From the NCBI GenBank assembly GCA_964519955.1, contig CAZFLM010000008.1, positions 62,001 through 126,000 of the forward strand: a stretch of 64,000 nt of DNA. The letters are read 5' to 3'. This document shows, piece after piece, positions 16,083 through 24,345 of the stretch. The notes beneath the pieces were generated by a model. That model ran no database searches and was not told where the DNA came from. It was given only the letters and a program-made list of their open reading frames with translations. Position numbers and translations under genes: made by a program. Source of the stretch: CAZFLM01 sp964519955. GTDB taxonomy: Bacteria > Armatimonadota > Chthonomonadetes > Chthonomonadales > CAJBBX01. Position 1 is the first letter of the stretch. Each line of letters starts with the position of its first letter.

Positions 16083-18383
16083 ATGGGAGAGAGAAACAAG
16101 TTGGAACACAACATTGAAGGGACGCTGGGCGGCAGGCCGCTGCGTCTCGAGACAGGCCACGTAGCCAAGCAGGCCGGTGGTAGCTGTTGGCTCCGGTGCG
16201 GCGACACCATCATTCTCGCCACCGCCACCATGGCGAGCACGGAGAGGCCGGGCATCGACTTCTTCCCCCTCACGTGCGATTACGAAGAGCGTAAGTACTC
16301 GGTGGGCAAGATCCCCGGCGGCTTCATCAAGCGCGGTGGCCGGCCATCCGAGAAGGCGATCCTCACCTCCCGCTTGATCGATCGCCCGATGCGCCCCCTG
16401 TTCCCCTACGGACTTCGCAATGACGTTCAGCTCATCGCCACCACCCTGTCGGTCGATCCCGAGTGCCCGCCGGACGTGCTCGCCGTTCTCGCGTCCTCCT
16501 GCGCGCTCATGGTCTCCGACGTGCCGTGGAACGGGCCGGTCGGCTGCGTCCGCGTGGGCCGCATCGAGGGTGAGTTCATCATCAACCCGACGCTGGAGCA
16601 GATCGAAGAGAGCGACCTCGACCTGATCGTGGCCGGCACCGCCGACGTGGTGAACATGCTGGAGGCGGGCGCGCAGGAAGTCAGCGAAGACGACATGTTC
16701 GCCGCCATCGAGCTCGGCCACGCGGCGGTCAAGGAGCTGTGCGCGCTCCAGACCCAGCTCGCCGAGATGGTGGGCAAGGCGAAGCGCGAGGTGGCCCTGC
16801 ACATCCTCCCCGAGGATGCGATGGAACTCATCCGCAGCCAGGTGGGCGGCGAGCTGCGTCAGGCCATCCAGAACCCGGACAAGGCTGCGCGCGAGTCCGG
16901 CCTCAGCGAGCTGAAGGACGAGATCGTCGCCCGCCTCTCCGAGGGGTATGAGGGCGACGCCGGCGTCCTGGCCGAGTGCGTCGAGAAGGTCATCAAGGAG
17001 CAGGTCCGCGCGCTCATCATCGAGGAAGGCGTTCGCCCGGACGGCCGCAAGGTCACCGAGATCCGCAAGATCACCGGCGAAGTCGGCCTCCTGCCGCGCG
17101 TCCATGGCTCCGGCCTGTTCACCCGCGGCCAGACGCAGGTGCTCACCGCGCTGGTGCTCGGCTCCACGGACGACACGCAGACCGTCGACGGGCTGGAAGG
17201 GGACATGGAGAAGCGCTACATGCACTTCTACAACTTCCCGCCGTACTCCGTCGGTGAGGCCCGCCCGATGCGCGGACCCGGCCGGCGCGAGATCGGTCAC
17301 GGCGCCCTCGCCGAGCGCGCGCTGATGCCCGTCCTGCCCGAGAAGGAAGCCTTCCCGTACACGATGCTGCTGACCTCCGAGGTCCTGGAGTCCAATGGCT
17401 CCACCTCGATGGCGTCGACCTGCGGCTCCACGCTGGCCCTGATGGACGCCGGCGTGCCCATCACCAAGCCGGTCAGCGGCATCGCCATGGGCCTCATGAC
17501 CCGCGACGACAAGTTCGCCGTGCTCAGCGACATCCAGGGCATGGAGGACTTCTCAGGCGACATGGACTTCAAGGTCGCTGGCACCGAGGACGGCATCACC
17601 GCGATCCAGCTCGACACCAAGATCCGCGGCCTGACCCCCGAGATCATCAAGCAGACGCTCAGCCAGGCGAACGTCGGCCGCAAGTTCATCCTCGGCCGCA
17701 TGCTGGAGGCGATCGACGCGCCGCGGTCGGAGCTGAACCGCTACGCGCCGCGCATCTACACCATCAAGATCAACCCCGACAAGATCGGCGCGGTGATCGG
17801 CCCCGGCGGCAAGGTCATCAAGGCGATCGAGGCCGACACGGGCGCCAGCATCAGCATCGAGCAGGACGGCACGATCTTCGTGGCCTCCACCGATGCCGAG
17901 AAGGGCGACCGCGCCGTGGCTACCATCCGCTCCATCACGGCTGAGGTCGAGGTGGGCGAGGTCTATACCGGCAAGGTCACCCGCCTCATGGGCATGGGCG
18001 CCTTCGTCGAGTTCCTGCCCGGCAAGGACGGCCTGGTCCACGTGTCGCACCTGTCCGAGAAGTCGATCCGGCGGCCGGACGACGTGGTGAAGGTCGGCGA
18101 CGAGCTGAAGGTCCGCGTCATCGAGGTCGACCCGCAGGGCCGCGTTAACCTGAGCGCTGTCAACGTCGAGGGCCCGTGGGATCCGTCGAGCGTGAAGCCG
18201 CGCGAGTCCCGCCCGGGTGGCCGCGAGGGTGGCGGCGGTGGCGGACGCGACCGCGATCGCCGCGGCGGCGGCGAGCCGGATCGTGGCTTCCGCGGCGCCC
18301 CGGCGCGCACCTCCTCCGAGCCCAGGCCCGAGCCGAAGCCCGAGGACGAGACCCCCAAGGCGCGGTTCCGCCCCAAGCGGTAG
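16083..18383 (+). CDS. pnp: Polyribonucleotide nucleotidyltransferase (PNPase)
   Basis: Phosphorolytic 3'-5' exoribonuclease of the degradosome. It has two RNase PH cores (ETGHVAKQAGGSCWLRCGD at the first; RPDGRKVTEIRKITGEVGLL and YNFPPYSVGEARPMRGPGR at the second), a helical middle domain, a KH domain (IGAVIGPGGKVIKAIE), and an S1 domain (VGEVYTGKVTRLMGMGAFVEF). The length of about 766 residues is a little above normal because of a C-terminal Arg/Gly-rich tail (GGREGGGGGGRDRDRRGGG) and an acidic/basic end, probably disordered and RNA-binding. The ATG at 16083 gives MGERNKLEHNIEG. A TTG at 16101 with GGGAGAGAG just upstream is an equally likely start and would fit the family N-terminus better. 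Confidence 0.97.
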   Translation: MGERNKLEHNIEGTLGGRPLRLETGHVAKQAGGSCWLRCGDTIILATATMASTERPGIDFFPLTCDYEERKYSVGKIPGGFIKRGGRPSEKAILTSRLIDRPMRPLFPYGLRNDVQLIATTLSVDPECPPDVLAVLASSCALMVSDVPWNGPVGCVRVGRIEGEFIINPTLEQIEESDLDLIVAGTADVVNMLEAGAQEVSEDDMFAAIELGHAAVKELCALQTQLAEMVGKAKREVALHILPEDAMELIRSQVGGELRQAIQNPDKAARESGLSELKDEIVARLSEGYEGDAGVLAECVEKVIKEQVRALIIEEGVRPDGRKVTEIRKITGEVGLLPRVHGSGLFTRGQTQVLTALVLGSTDDTQTVDGLEGDMEKRYMHFYNFPPYSVGEARPMRGPGRREIGHGALAERALMPVLPEKEAFPYTMLLTSEVLESNGSTSMASTCGSTLALMDAGVPITKPVSGIAMGLMTRDDKFAVLSDIQGMEDFSGDMDFKVAGTEDGITAIQLDTKIRGLTPEIIKQTLSQANVGRKFILGRMLEAIDAPRSELNRYAPRIYTIKINPDKIGAVIGPGGKVIKAIEADTGASISIEQDGTIFVASTDAEKGDRAVATIRSITAEVEVGEVYTGKVTRLMGMGAFVEFLPGKDGLVHVSHLSEKSIRRPDDVVKVGDELKVRVIEVDPQGRVNLSAVNVEGPWDPSSVKPRESRPGGREGGGGGGRDRDRRGGGEPDRGFRGAPARTSSEPRPEPKPEDETPKARFRPKR

Positions 18384-18403
18384 GTTCCGCAGCACGCAAG
18401 CCA

Positions 18404-18440
18404 CCGAGGCCCGGGATGCGTTCATGCTCCCGGGCCTCGG
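18404..18440 (+). terminator. Terminator-like hairpin after pnp
   Basis: Perfect 13-bp arms CCGAGGCCCGGGA (18404-18416) and TCCCGGGCCTCGG (18428-18440) with an 11-base loop, 21 bases after the pnp stop. GCGTTTGG follows, so the T-run is weak. Confidence 0.75.
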
Positions 18441-18456
18441 CGCGTTTGGCCGGCCC

Positions 18457-18596
18457 ATGAAGCCCCCGCCCCTTGCGGGAGGGACGTCGCGGGGCCGGCG
18501 GTTGAAACCGCGCCTGAGAGAGGCACGAAGTCCGCCTGCGCGGACTGGGGTCGGACGCGGCGGCTCCGCCATGAAGCCCCCGCCCCTTGCGGGAGG
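18457..18596. repeat. Composite repeat: family B element between two 26-bp direct repeats
   Basis: The word ATGAAGCCCCCGCCCCTTGC plus GGGAGG occurs at 18457-18482 and exactly again at 18571-18596. Between them, 18493-18553 carries GCACGAAGTCCGCCTGCGCG, an inverted relative of the family B repeats at 5114 and 44074. No gene is found in 18384-18736; the rest of the gap (18597-18736) is purine-rich leader for the next gene. Confidence 0.7.
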
Positions 18597-18736
18597 CGGT
18601 TGGGGGAGGGGTGTCCGTTCGGTACAGACCGGGAACATGGGTGAGCCGTCCGCCTGGAGGCCCGGCACCATTGCTGCTGTGAAACCGCCGCCGCGAATGT
18701 GGAACAACGGACTAGACACTAGGAGGAGGAGCACTG

Positions 18737-19585
18737 ATGGCCACGGAGTACGTCCGCCACTTCGGGATGACGGAGACCCCGTTCGCGCGCAACCACAACC
18801 CGCGCTGGCTCTACCTCTCGACTCAGCACAAGGAAGCGGTCGTCAAGGCGCGATGGACCATGGAGGAATTCAATGGCCTCGCGCTCATACGCGGCGACGT
18901 GGGCATGGGCAAGTCGTTCTTGGTCGAGTTCCTGTTGAGTACGTGGACCCACCAGTTCGGTTGGCGCTGCGCAAAGATGCAGAACACCGGCACCATTTCG
19001 TCGCCGCGCGCGCTGCTCGCAGAAGTGCTCCAGGCATTCGGGCTAGAGCCTTCCGCCAATGTGCGCGACATGGTGGGCCGCCTCGAAGCCTGGCTGCTCA
19101 TTCAGGCCTTCGAGGAGGGGCGCAACGTCGTCCTGTTCATCGACGAGGCGCAGCAACTGCCGTCCAAGGCGCTCCCGGTCATCAAGGACCTGGTCAACCT
19201 GGAGACGCGCGACCGAATCCTGCTGCAGATCGTCCTGTCCGGGCAGCCGAACATCGATCGTAAGCTCGCCTACTACCCGGCGCTGCAGAGCCGCATCGCA
19301 TCGGTATCGACGCTCGAGCCGCTCTCGGCCGAGGAGACCGACGCCATGCTCCTCTACCGGATGCGCCGCGCGGGCTCCGTCGATCCGCTGCGCCTGTGCC
19401 CTGCCGCCACGATGGAGGCCATCTACCTGGCCACCGGCGGCGTGCCGCGCGATGTGATCGTGGTGGCCGAGGCGACGATGAAGGAAGCCTTCTTGCGCGA
19501 TAGCGACCGGCTGCTGCCCGAGCACGTCGAGCGGGCGGTGCAGGACATGCCGGGCCGTCGCCCGCGCCTGGCCAAGGCCGCCTGA
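18737..19585 (+). CDS. ExeA/GspA-like AAA+ ATPase
   Basis: A 282-residue P-loop ATPase. It opens with EYVRHFGMTETPFARNHNPR, the standard 'FGL.E.PF....P..L' entry of ExeA/GspA and TniB-type ATPases. Walker A is GDVGMGKS, Walker B is VVLFIDEAQQL, and sensor 1 lies in LQIVLSGQPNID. The R-finger region ALQSRIASVSTLEPL follows. ExeA drives assembly of type II secretion/pilus secretins through the cell wall, and relatives serve transposons. No peptidoglycan-binding C-terminus and no transposase are present, so a role with the pseudopilins encoded 1.2 kb downstream is the simpler reading. A GGAGGAGG site precedes the ATG. Confidence 0.85.
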   Translation: MATEYVRHFGMTETPFARNHNPRWLYLSTQHKEAVVKARWTMEEFNGLALIRGDVGMGKSFLVEFLLSTWTHQFGWRCAKMQNTGTISSPRALLAEVLQAFGLEPSANVRDMVGRLEAWLLIQAFEEGRNVVLFIDEAQQLPSKALPVIKDLVNLETRDRILLQIVLSGQPNIDRKLAYYPALQSRIASVSTLEPLSAEETDAMLLYRMRRAGSVDPLRLCPAATMEAIYLATGGVPRDVIVVAEATMKEAFLRDSDRLLPEHVERAVQDMPGRRPRLAKAA

Positions 19586-19851
19586 GGTCGAGGGCACCGG
19601 GTCACGCGCGGCCGGCAGGCTGTATCGTACGGTTTGGAGGGGCTCGGCATCCGGCCGCACTGCGTCGGCGCCGGGCCCCTTCGCGCAGCTAGCCCGCGAC
19701 GGCCGGCGCCAGCCATCCCAGCAATCCTCGCCGGACGGCATCGCCGCTCGGCATGGAACAAGCTTACTGCCTCGCATCGCACGCGCGGTGCGGGCTTGCC
19801 GCACCCGCCCCGCTCACGCGGACGGCGGGGCAAAGGAGGAGGAATCGGTCG

Positions 19852-20391
19852 ATGGTCCACCAAGCGATCGAGGATCTCAACGAGGTGCGCCGTCGGCGCC
19901 TGGACGAGCTGTTCGCGGACGAACCGTACCTTTCCCCGACGATGAAGGCCTCGCGCCTCCACGAGCGCTGCGACGTGCCATCCGCGCCCGGGTTCACGCA
20001 CATCGCCGCCTTGCGACGCGACGAGGCGTGCCAGATCGGCGACGAGGACTGGCTGCAGAGCGCCATCGAGGCCGACGCGCCGGCGCCGGCTCCTCACTGG
20101 CACCCGTCGACGCGGCCGGCCGCCGCGGAGGACGCTGCTCCTTCCGAGGAATCGCTGCGCGTGGAGATTGTGCTCGACACCTCCGTCAACCCGCCGCGCG
20201 TGCGCCTCGTGAAGGCCATTCCCGACAGCCCCGAGGTCCTTCGGCTGCGCGAGGCCGCCCAGTACCTGCGCGTGGGAGTCGACCGCGTCCGCGAGTGGGT
20301 GCGCAGCGGCGCCTTGCCCTGTGCCCGCATTGGCAGGCAGTACCGCTTCCGCCGCGCCGCCCTGGCAGCCTTCCTGGCCGGCATGGAGTAG
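19852..20391 (+). CDS. Helix-turn-helix (excisionase-type) DNA-binding protein with novel N-terminus
   Basis: A 179-residue protein. The C-terminal 50 residues are an Xis/MerR-like winged helix (LRLREAAQYLRVGVDRVREW, then SGALPCARIGRQYRFRRAAL). The N-terminal 120 residues (VHQAIEDLNEVRRRRLDELF) are helical and acidic, with no recognised family. This domain is used both in phage excisionases and in general regulators. No integrase lies nearby, so regulation is favoured. The ATG is preceded by AAAGGAGGAGG. It follows the ExeA-like gene by 266 bases of untranslated DNA in which I see no gene. Confidence 0.75.
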   Translation: MVHQAIEDLNEVRRRRLDELFADEPYLSPTMKASRLHERCDVPSAPGFTHIAALRRDEACQIGDEDWLQSAIEADAPAPAPHWHPSTRPAAAEDAAPSEESLRVEIVLDTSVNPPRVRLVKAIPDSPEVLRLREAAQYLRVGVDRVREWVRSGALPCARIGRQYRFRRAALAAFLAGME

Positions 20392-20416
20392 GTTCCGCAC
20401 GATACGCCGCCGTACC

Positions 20417-20471
20417 GCGGCCCGCGCCGTCCCGCGCTCGCAGTCACGCGAACGGAGATGGCGCGGGCCGC
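20417..20471 (+). terminator. Hairpin after the helix-turn-helix gene
   Basis: Perfect 12-bp arms GCGGCCCGCGCC (20417-20428) and GGCGCGGGCCGC (20460-20471) with a 31-base loop, shortly after the stop at 20391. It separates this gene from the pseudopilin unit. Confidence 0.55.
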
Positions 20472-20576
20472 GCGCTTGTGCCCCGCAGCAACTATCCGTA
20501 CCCTCATTGCACACGGTTCGCTAACACTGCCTTAACACTCCGGTGGAATACTGGTACGTGGCAGTCACGGCTGGCC

Positions 20577-20605
20577 TTGACATTCGCGGCGACTTGGATT
20601 ACCAT
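20577..20605 (+). promoter_or_regulatory. Promoter of the first pseudopilin unit
   Basis: TTGACA (20577-20582), 17 bases, TACCAT (20600-20605). It leaves an untranslated leader of about 170 bases before the ATG at 20782, long enough for a regulatory structure. I recognise no known riboswitch in it. Confidence 0.7.
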
Positions 20606-20781
20606 TCACCGGCGCGTGTTGGGGGGCCACCCGGGCCGCGCCAGAGCACGTGTATGGCTGAACCAGTATCGAGCATGCCTGATGTGCGTCACCGTGCGTA
20701 CGTATACCTCCCGCTGGGCGGGCGAGGCTGATCTGGACGGCAACACGCTCCACCAATGGGGGAAGGAGTACTACGCACCAC

Positions 20782-21570
20782 ATGAACAACCGACGTGGCT
20801 TTACCCTCATCGAGCTGCTAGTTGTAATCGCTATTATTGCGATTTTGGCGGCGATCCTGTTCCCCGTCTTCGCGCAGGCCCGCGAGCAGGCGCGGCGCAC
20901 CACCTGTACGTCTGACACTCGTCAGATGGCCAACGCGTTTATGATGTACAACCAGGACTACGACGAAGCGTTCATCACCCAGATCGGCGGCGCCAACGAC
21001 GATCGGAACGAGTACCAGGTCATCCTGCAGCCGTACATCAAGAACCGGCAGATGCTCTTCTGCCCGTCTCGCAACCTCTTTGGCTGCAGCAAGACCATTG
21101 ACGCCAGCGGTCGGTGCCTCGGCTACGCGCCGAACTTCGGCATCTACTCGTACCACGACGGCACGGGCCTGTTCCTGCAGGACACGACCTCCAACCTGTG
21201 GGTCGGGCGGTCGATGGCTGCGTTCGCGCACCCGGCCGAGACCATCATGTTCGGTGACACCAACGACACCAACATGTACACCCTTACCTTCTACTTCCAG
21301 ACGGGCGACGGCACGACGCCCGCCGCCATTCGCCATGGCGGCAACTACCAGTTCGCCTATGTCGACGGCCACGCCAAGAGCATCAAGATGGGCGCCTACT
21401 CGTTCCAGGCGGACGGCGACGCATTCGACATCATGCCGGCGAATGGCAAGCTCATCCGCCAGTACTGCTATGACGTCAACGCGACGACCACCCGCTCCGG
21501 TGGCTTCAGCGCCAGCCGCCAGTGTGGCGTGGTGGCGGACGATATCGCCGCCAAGCGCGTGGCTCTCTAG
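20782..21570 (+). CDS. Pseudopilin with H-X9-DG motif (DUF1559-like)
   Basis: A 262-residue type IV pilin/type II secretion-like protein. The short basic leader ends in RRG, followed by FTLIELLVVIAIIAILAAIL, the class III signal cleaved by prepilin peptidase before Phe. The phrase MMYNQDYDE and the C-terminal H-GGNYQFAYV-DG pattern (His, nine residues, Asp-Gly) define the H-X9-DG group that is expanded in Armatimonadota and Planctomycetes. Paired cysteines (FCPSRNLFGC) suggest a disulfide. The mature protein would sit in the inner membrane or a pseudopilus; its function is not known. It shares the MYNQDYDE, QPYIKNR and YAPNFGIYSYH phrases with the second pseudopilin at 22275, so the two are recent paralogues. 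Confidence 0.92.
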   Translation: MNNRRGFTLIELLVVIAIIAILAAILFPVFAQAREQARRTTCTSDTRQMANAFMMYNQDYDEAFITQIGGANDDRNEYQVILQPYIKNRQMLFCPSRNLFGCSKTIDASGRCLGYAPNFGIYSYHDGTGLFLQDTTSNLWVGRSMAAFAHPAETIMFGDTNDTNMYTLTFYFQTGDGTTPAAIRHGGNYQFAYVDGHAKSIKMGAYSFQADGDAFDIMPANGKLIRQYCYDVNATTTRSGGFSASRQCGVVADDIAAKRVAL

Positions 21571-21597
21571 GACCACACTGACACAAGGGGTACCGTC

Positions 21598-21732
21598 ATG
21601 AAGCGTGCGATCGCAGCGCTGTTCGCGGCCGTTATCGTGGGCAGCCTGGCTCTGAGTCTGGCCGGATGCGAGGGCCAGAAGCAGGTCGATCAGGCCCAGG
21701 TCAACATCAAGCAGCAGAAGAAGGACAAGTAG
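21598..21732 (+). CDS. Tiny lipoprotein, 44 residues
   Basis: A short gene beginning at the ATG at 21598, 27 bases after the pseudopilin. The sequence runs MKRAIAALFAAVIVG, a hydrophobic core, then lipobox LAGC. The mature part is only about 20 residues and highly charged (EGQKQVDQAQVNIKQQKKDK), a Lys/Gln-rich coil. It resembles small entericidin-like or Lpp-like lipoproteins in layout, but no family was recognised. Its position inside the pseudopilin unit suggests co-transcription. A weak AAGGGG site precedes it. Confidence 0.7.
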   Translation: MKRAIAALFAAVIVGSLALSLAGCEGQKQVDQAQVNIKQQKKDK

Positions 21733-21755
21733 GCACCTGTGCCATCGGAGCCGCA

Positions 21756-21896
21756 ATGAAGAAGCAACTCAACCCGGTGGTGGCGTTGCTCATTGTCCTG
21801 GCGGTCGCCGGGGCCATCGGCTACGTCATGTGGTCGAAGACGCAACTGGACAGCGGACAGGTGCAGTTGCACACGGCCAAGCCCAAGGGCAAGTAG
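21756..21896 (+). CDS. Small single-pass membrane protein, 46 residues
   Basis: MKKQLNPVVALLIVLAVAGA begins a protein with one N-terminal membrane segment and a short polar tail (WSKTQLDSGQVQLHTAKPKGK). It starts 23 bases after the tiny lipoprotein, with a CGGAG site upstream, and is followed at once by a strong terminator. The function is unknown. Its position as the last gene of the pseudopilin unit suggests an accessory membrane component. Confidence 0.7.
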   Translation: MKKQLNPVVALLIVLAVAGAIGYVMWSKTQLDSGQVQLHTAKPKGK

Positions 21897-21900
21897 CTGC

Positions 21901-21934
21901 GGTAAGGGCGGCAGGTCTCTCTGCCGCCCTTACC
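21901..21934 (+). terminator. Terminator of the first pseudopilin unit
   Basis: Perfect 14-bp arms (21901-21914, GGTAAGGGCGGCAG, and 21921-21934) with a 6-base loop, immediately after the stop at 21896. There is no strong T-run. Confidence 0.75.
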
Positions 21935-21964
21935 TGCTGCAGCCAAACGGCCGCAACCCGCGCC

Positions 21965-21993
21965 TTGACAGACGGCCGCGGGCCGGTTACTAT
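21965..21993 (+). promoter_or_regulatory. Promoter of the second pseudopilin unit
   Basis: TTGACA (21965-21970), 17 bases, TACTAT (21988-21993). The leader to the ATG at 22275 would be about 275 bases and shows no open gene. Confidence 0.7.
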
Positions 21994-22274
21994 CGACGCT
22001 GTAGCTGCGGATCCGTCGCCAGCTCTGCCGCCGAAGGGAGGGCATCCCGCGAAGGCCGCCTCACCAGACCCCCGTCGAGGCCGAGCCTATCGCTCCTACA
22101 CCATCGCCGCATACGGGCGGGCGAGATCGGTCGCCGTCTCCCGCAGACCCTCGACGAGCCGTATCCCGTACGCCCCTCACTGAACCTACTCTGACCGGTG
22201 CTCCGGCACCGAATCGTGGATGCAGTTCTCTGACCGTTGTCTGCGCATTGTGCATGTGTGGAAGGGAGAGACTC

Positions 22275-23096
22275 ATGTCCAGATCGGAACGGCGTTCAGC
22301 ATTTACCCTGATCGAACTCCTCGTCGTGATCGCGATTATCGCCATTTTGGCGGCAATCCTCTTCCCCGTCTTCGCCCAGGCTCGCGAGTCCGCTCGGCGC
22401 ATCACGTCCGCCAGCAACTGCAAGAACTTCGCCCTCGCGTTCCTGATGTACAACCAGGACTATGACGAGACGTTCCTCACGCAGTACAACAGCGATGCCC
22501 TGAACGACGCGGGCGAGTTCCAGTACATCCTCCAGCCGTACATCAAGAACCGCGCGATCGTGTACTGCCCGTCGCGGAATACCAGAGGCTGCGACACGCA
22601 GTTCGACGCCTCGGGCCGCTGCATCGGCTACGCGCCGAACTTCGGCATCTACTCGTATCACAACGGCAACGGCCTGTTCCATCAGAGCGAGAATGCGCCG
22701 GCGAACGTTGGCGGCACCATGTGGCGCGGGAGAGCACTCGCCGACTTCGCACATCCGGCCTCGACCATCCTGATGGGTGATACGAACGACAGCAACATGT
22801 ACACCCTCACGTTCTACTTCCAGACCATGGACGGGACCTCCCCGGGCGCCATTCGCCACAGCGGGCAGTACAACTTCGCGTTCGTGGACGGCCATGCCAA
22901 GAACCTGAAGATGGCGGCCTACTCGTTCGCAGCCGATGGCGACGCATTCGACATCATGCCGGAGAACGGCACCAACATCGCCCTGTACTGCTACAACGTG
23001 GACGCCGTCCAGGAGCGCAATGGTGGGTACGGCAACGGGCAGCCGTGCGGCACCGTCGCCCAGATGATCACCAACGCCCGCGTGCGGCTCTTCTAG
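22275..23096 (+). CDS. Second pseudopilin with H-X9-DG motif
   Basis: A 273-residue paralogue of the protein at 20782. The leader is MSRSERRSA followed by FTLIELLVVIAIIAILAAIL. The residue before the cleavage point is Ala rather than the usual Gly, which prepilin peptidases accept less well. The H-SGQYNFAFV-DG signature, LMYNQDYDE and YCPSRNTRGC are conserved with the first copy. Starting at 22275 places a GGGAGAG site upstream. Having two copies in neighbouring units suggests a hetero-oligomer or specialised versions. Function is unknown. Confidence 0.92.
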   Translation: MSRSERRSAFTLIELLVVIAIIAILAAILFPVFAQARESARRITSASNCKNFALAFLMYNQDYDETFLTQYNSDALNDAGEFQYILQPYIKNRAIVYCPSRNTRGCDTQFDASGRCIGYAPNFGIYSYHNGNGLFHQSENAPANVGGTMWRGRALADFAHPASTILMGDTNDSNMYTLTFYFQTMDGTSPGAIRHSGQYNFAFVDGHAKNLKMAAYSFAADGDAFDIMPENGTNIALYCYNVDAVQERNGGYGNGQPCGTVAQMITNARVRLF

Positions 23097-23249
23097 CTGA
23101 TGGCGTTCTGAAGGTCTTCCTTGGCTCTGGCCTGAATGGCGAGCGGGCGCCGTGGCTGAATCGGCGCCGTACGCTGTAGGGTTGGCGGCGAACTGTGCGG
23201 GCTCCGCGCCCTCCAGGACCAGTCGTGAGTAGGCCTGCCTAGATTGTCG

Positions 23250-23291
23250 GTCCGCGCCAGGACGGCTCTGCGATGCCGCCCTGGCGCGGAC
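23250..23291 (+). terminator. Hairpin after the second pseudopilin
   Basis: Perfect 12-bp arms GTCCGCGCCAGG (23250-23261) and CCTGGCGCGGAC (23280-23291) around an 18-base loop, 150 bases after the stop and before the first PepSY-like gene. Confidence 0.5.
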
Positions 23292-23337
23292 GTCGTTGGA
23301 GGCGTCGCCGCTGCCCGGCTGTGTCGGTGCACGCCAG

Positions 23338-24288
23338 ATGGGGCGCGATACGGTGAAGAGAAGCAGATGGCCCAGCCTCAGAGTCGTCGTTCCCGCCAGT
23401 GTCCTGCTAGTCCTATTGGTGCTTCTGTTCACCCGCATGACGGCTCCCAACACCAACGCCTCGCCCGGGCGCCCGCGGCTGACCGCTGACGAGGCGATCG
23501 GCATCGCGCGCGCATTCGCCAGCCAGATCGGCGCCCCCATCCAGGGGCAGGGCCAGGCGGTCTACCCCGCCCCGAAGCAGTCCGCCAGTCTGCCTGAACC
23601 ATACTGGCAGCCTCGCTGGAAGGTGACGTTCGGGGGCGACGTGGAGTTCGAGATCGTCGATGCGAACGGGGTGATATGCCGCTATGCCGACCGGCGCGTC
23701 CATGCCGGTCCCGGCCAGCCCGCTCGGTCCAGGGCGTCGGTGGCGCAGGCGGCGATCATCCGCAGAGGCGAGGCCGTGCGGCTCGCTGCCGGCCCAGTTC
23801 CCGAGACCGGCGAACCGGAGGCCCGCCGGGCCTCCCCTGGCCAACCCGACGACGACACCTGGTTCGTCATCTGGCCTCGTGTGTCCGGAGACGCACCGTA
23901 CAAGGACGAGCAGCTGATCGTGGTGATCCGGGGCAGGGACGGCGCCGTATCGGCGATGACAGCCCGCTATCCCTCCACTCCGTCGTGGTCTTGGGGCTCC
24001 GGGGTGTCCGAGACGGACGCCATCGCGGCGGCGCGCGCCCACCTCGCCGAGTTCGGCATCAAAGGCGTATCGATTGTCCACACGGCGAGGGAGGTGGTGC
24101 AGCCCAGCACCGGCTGGGAGACCGCCATGGGGACGAAGGCCGAAGGTGGGGCGTCTGTGGATGCCTGGGTCTGCGAGTTCTGGGCGGGCGCGCGCAACTA
24201 CCTCGTGTACGTGGACGCGGCATCCGGAAGGGTGGTTGGCGGGGAGTTCCGTGAGGTGGCGCGGGCGTTGGCACCTGGGCCGAGCTGA
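23338..24288 (+). CDS. PepSY-like membrane-anchored protein, paralogue 1 of 3
   Basis: A protein of about 316 residues with an N-terminal membrane segment (LRVVVPASVLLVLLVLLF). The exterior starts with ADEAIGIARAFASQIG, then YWQPRWKVTF and VEFEIVDANGVICRY, a module also present in the next two genes. A second module near the C-terminus (SETDAIAAARAHLAEFGIKG and YVDAASGRVVGGEF) has the helix-then-sheet pattern of PepSY domains, which inhibit or chaperone secreted proteases. The family is not recognised with certainty. ATG 23338 and GTG 23353 are both possible starts; neither has a good ribosome site. Confidence 0.7.
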   Translation: MGRDTVKRSRWPSLRVVVPASVLLVLLVLLFTRMTAPNTNASPGRPRLTADEAIGIARAFASQIGAPIQGQGQAVYPAPKQSASLPEPYWQPRWKVTFGGDVEFEIVDANGVICRYADRRVHAGPGQPARSRASVAQAAIIRRGEAVRLAAGPVPETGEPEARRASPGQPDDDTWFVIWPRVSGDAPYKDEQLIVVIRGRDGAVSAMTARYPSTPSWSWGSGVSETDAIAAARAHLAEFGIKGVSIVHTAREVVQPSTGWETAMGTKAEGGASVDAWVCEFWAGARNYLVYVDAASGRVVGGEFREVARALAPGPS

Positions 24289-24345
24289 GCCGAACACGTA
24301 GAAGCCGTGTTCCTGCTGTTATCCGACCCTAAGGAGTGTCCCTCG

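Noticed and set aside
19586..19851. tRNA or small RNA gene between the ExeA-like and HTH genes
   Set aside because: GC-rich partial palindromes are present, but no cloverleaf, T-loop word GTTCGA or promoter could be found.
19852..20391. Prophage excisionase
   Set aside because: The HTH is of excisionase type, but no integrase, attachment repeats or phage genes are nearby.
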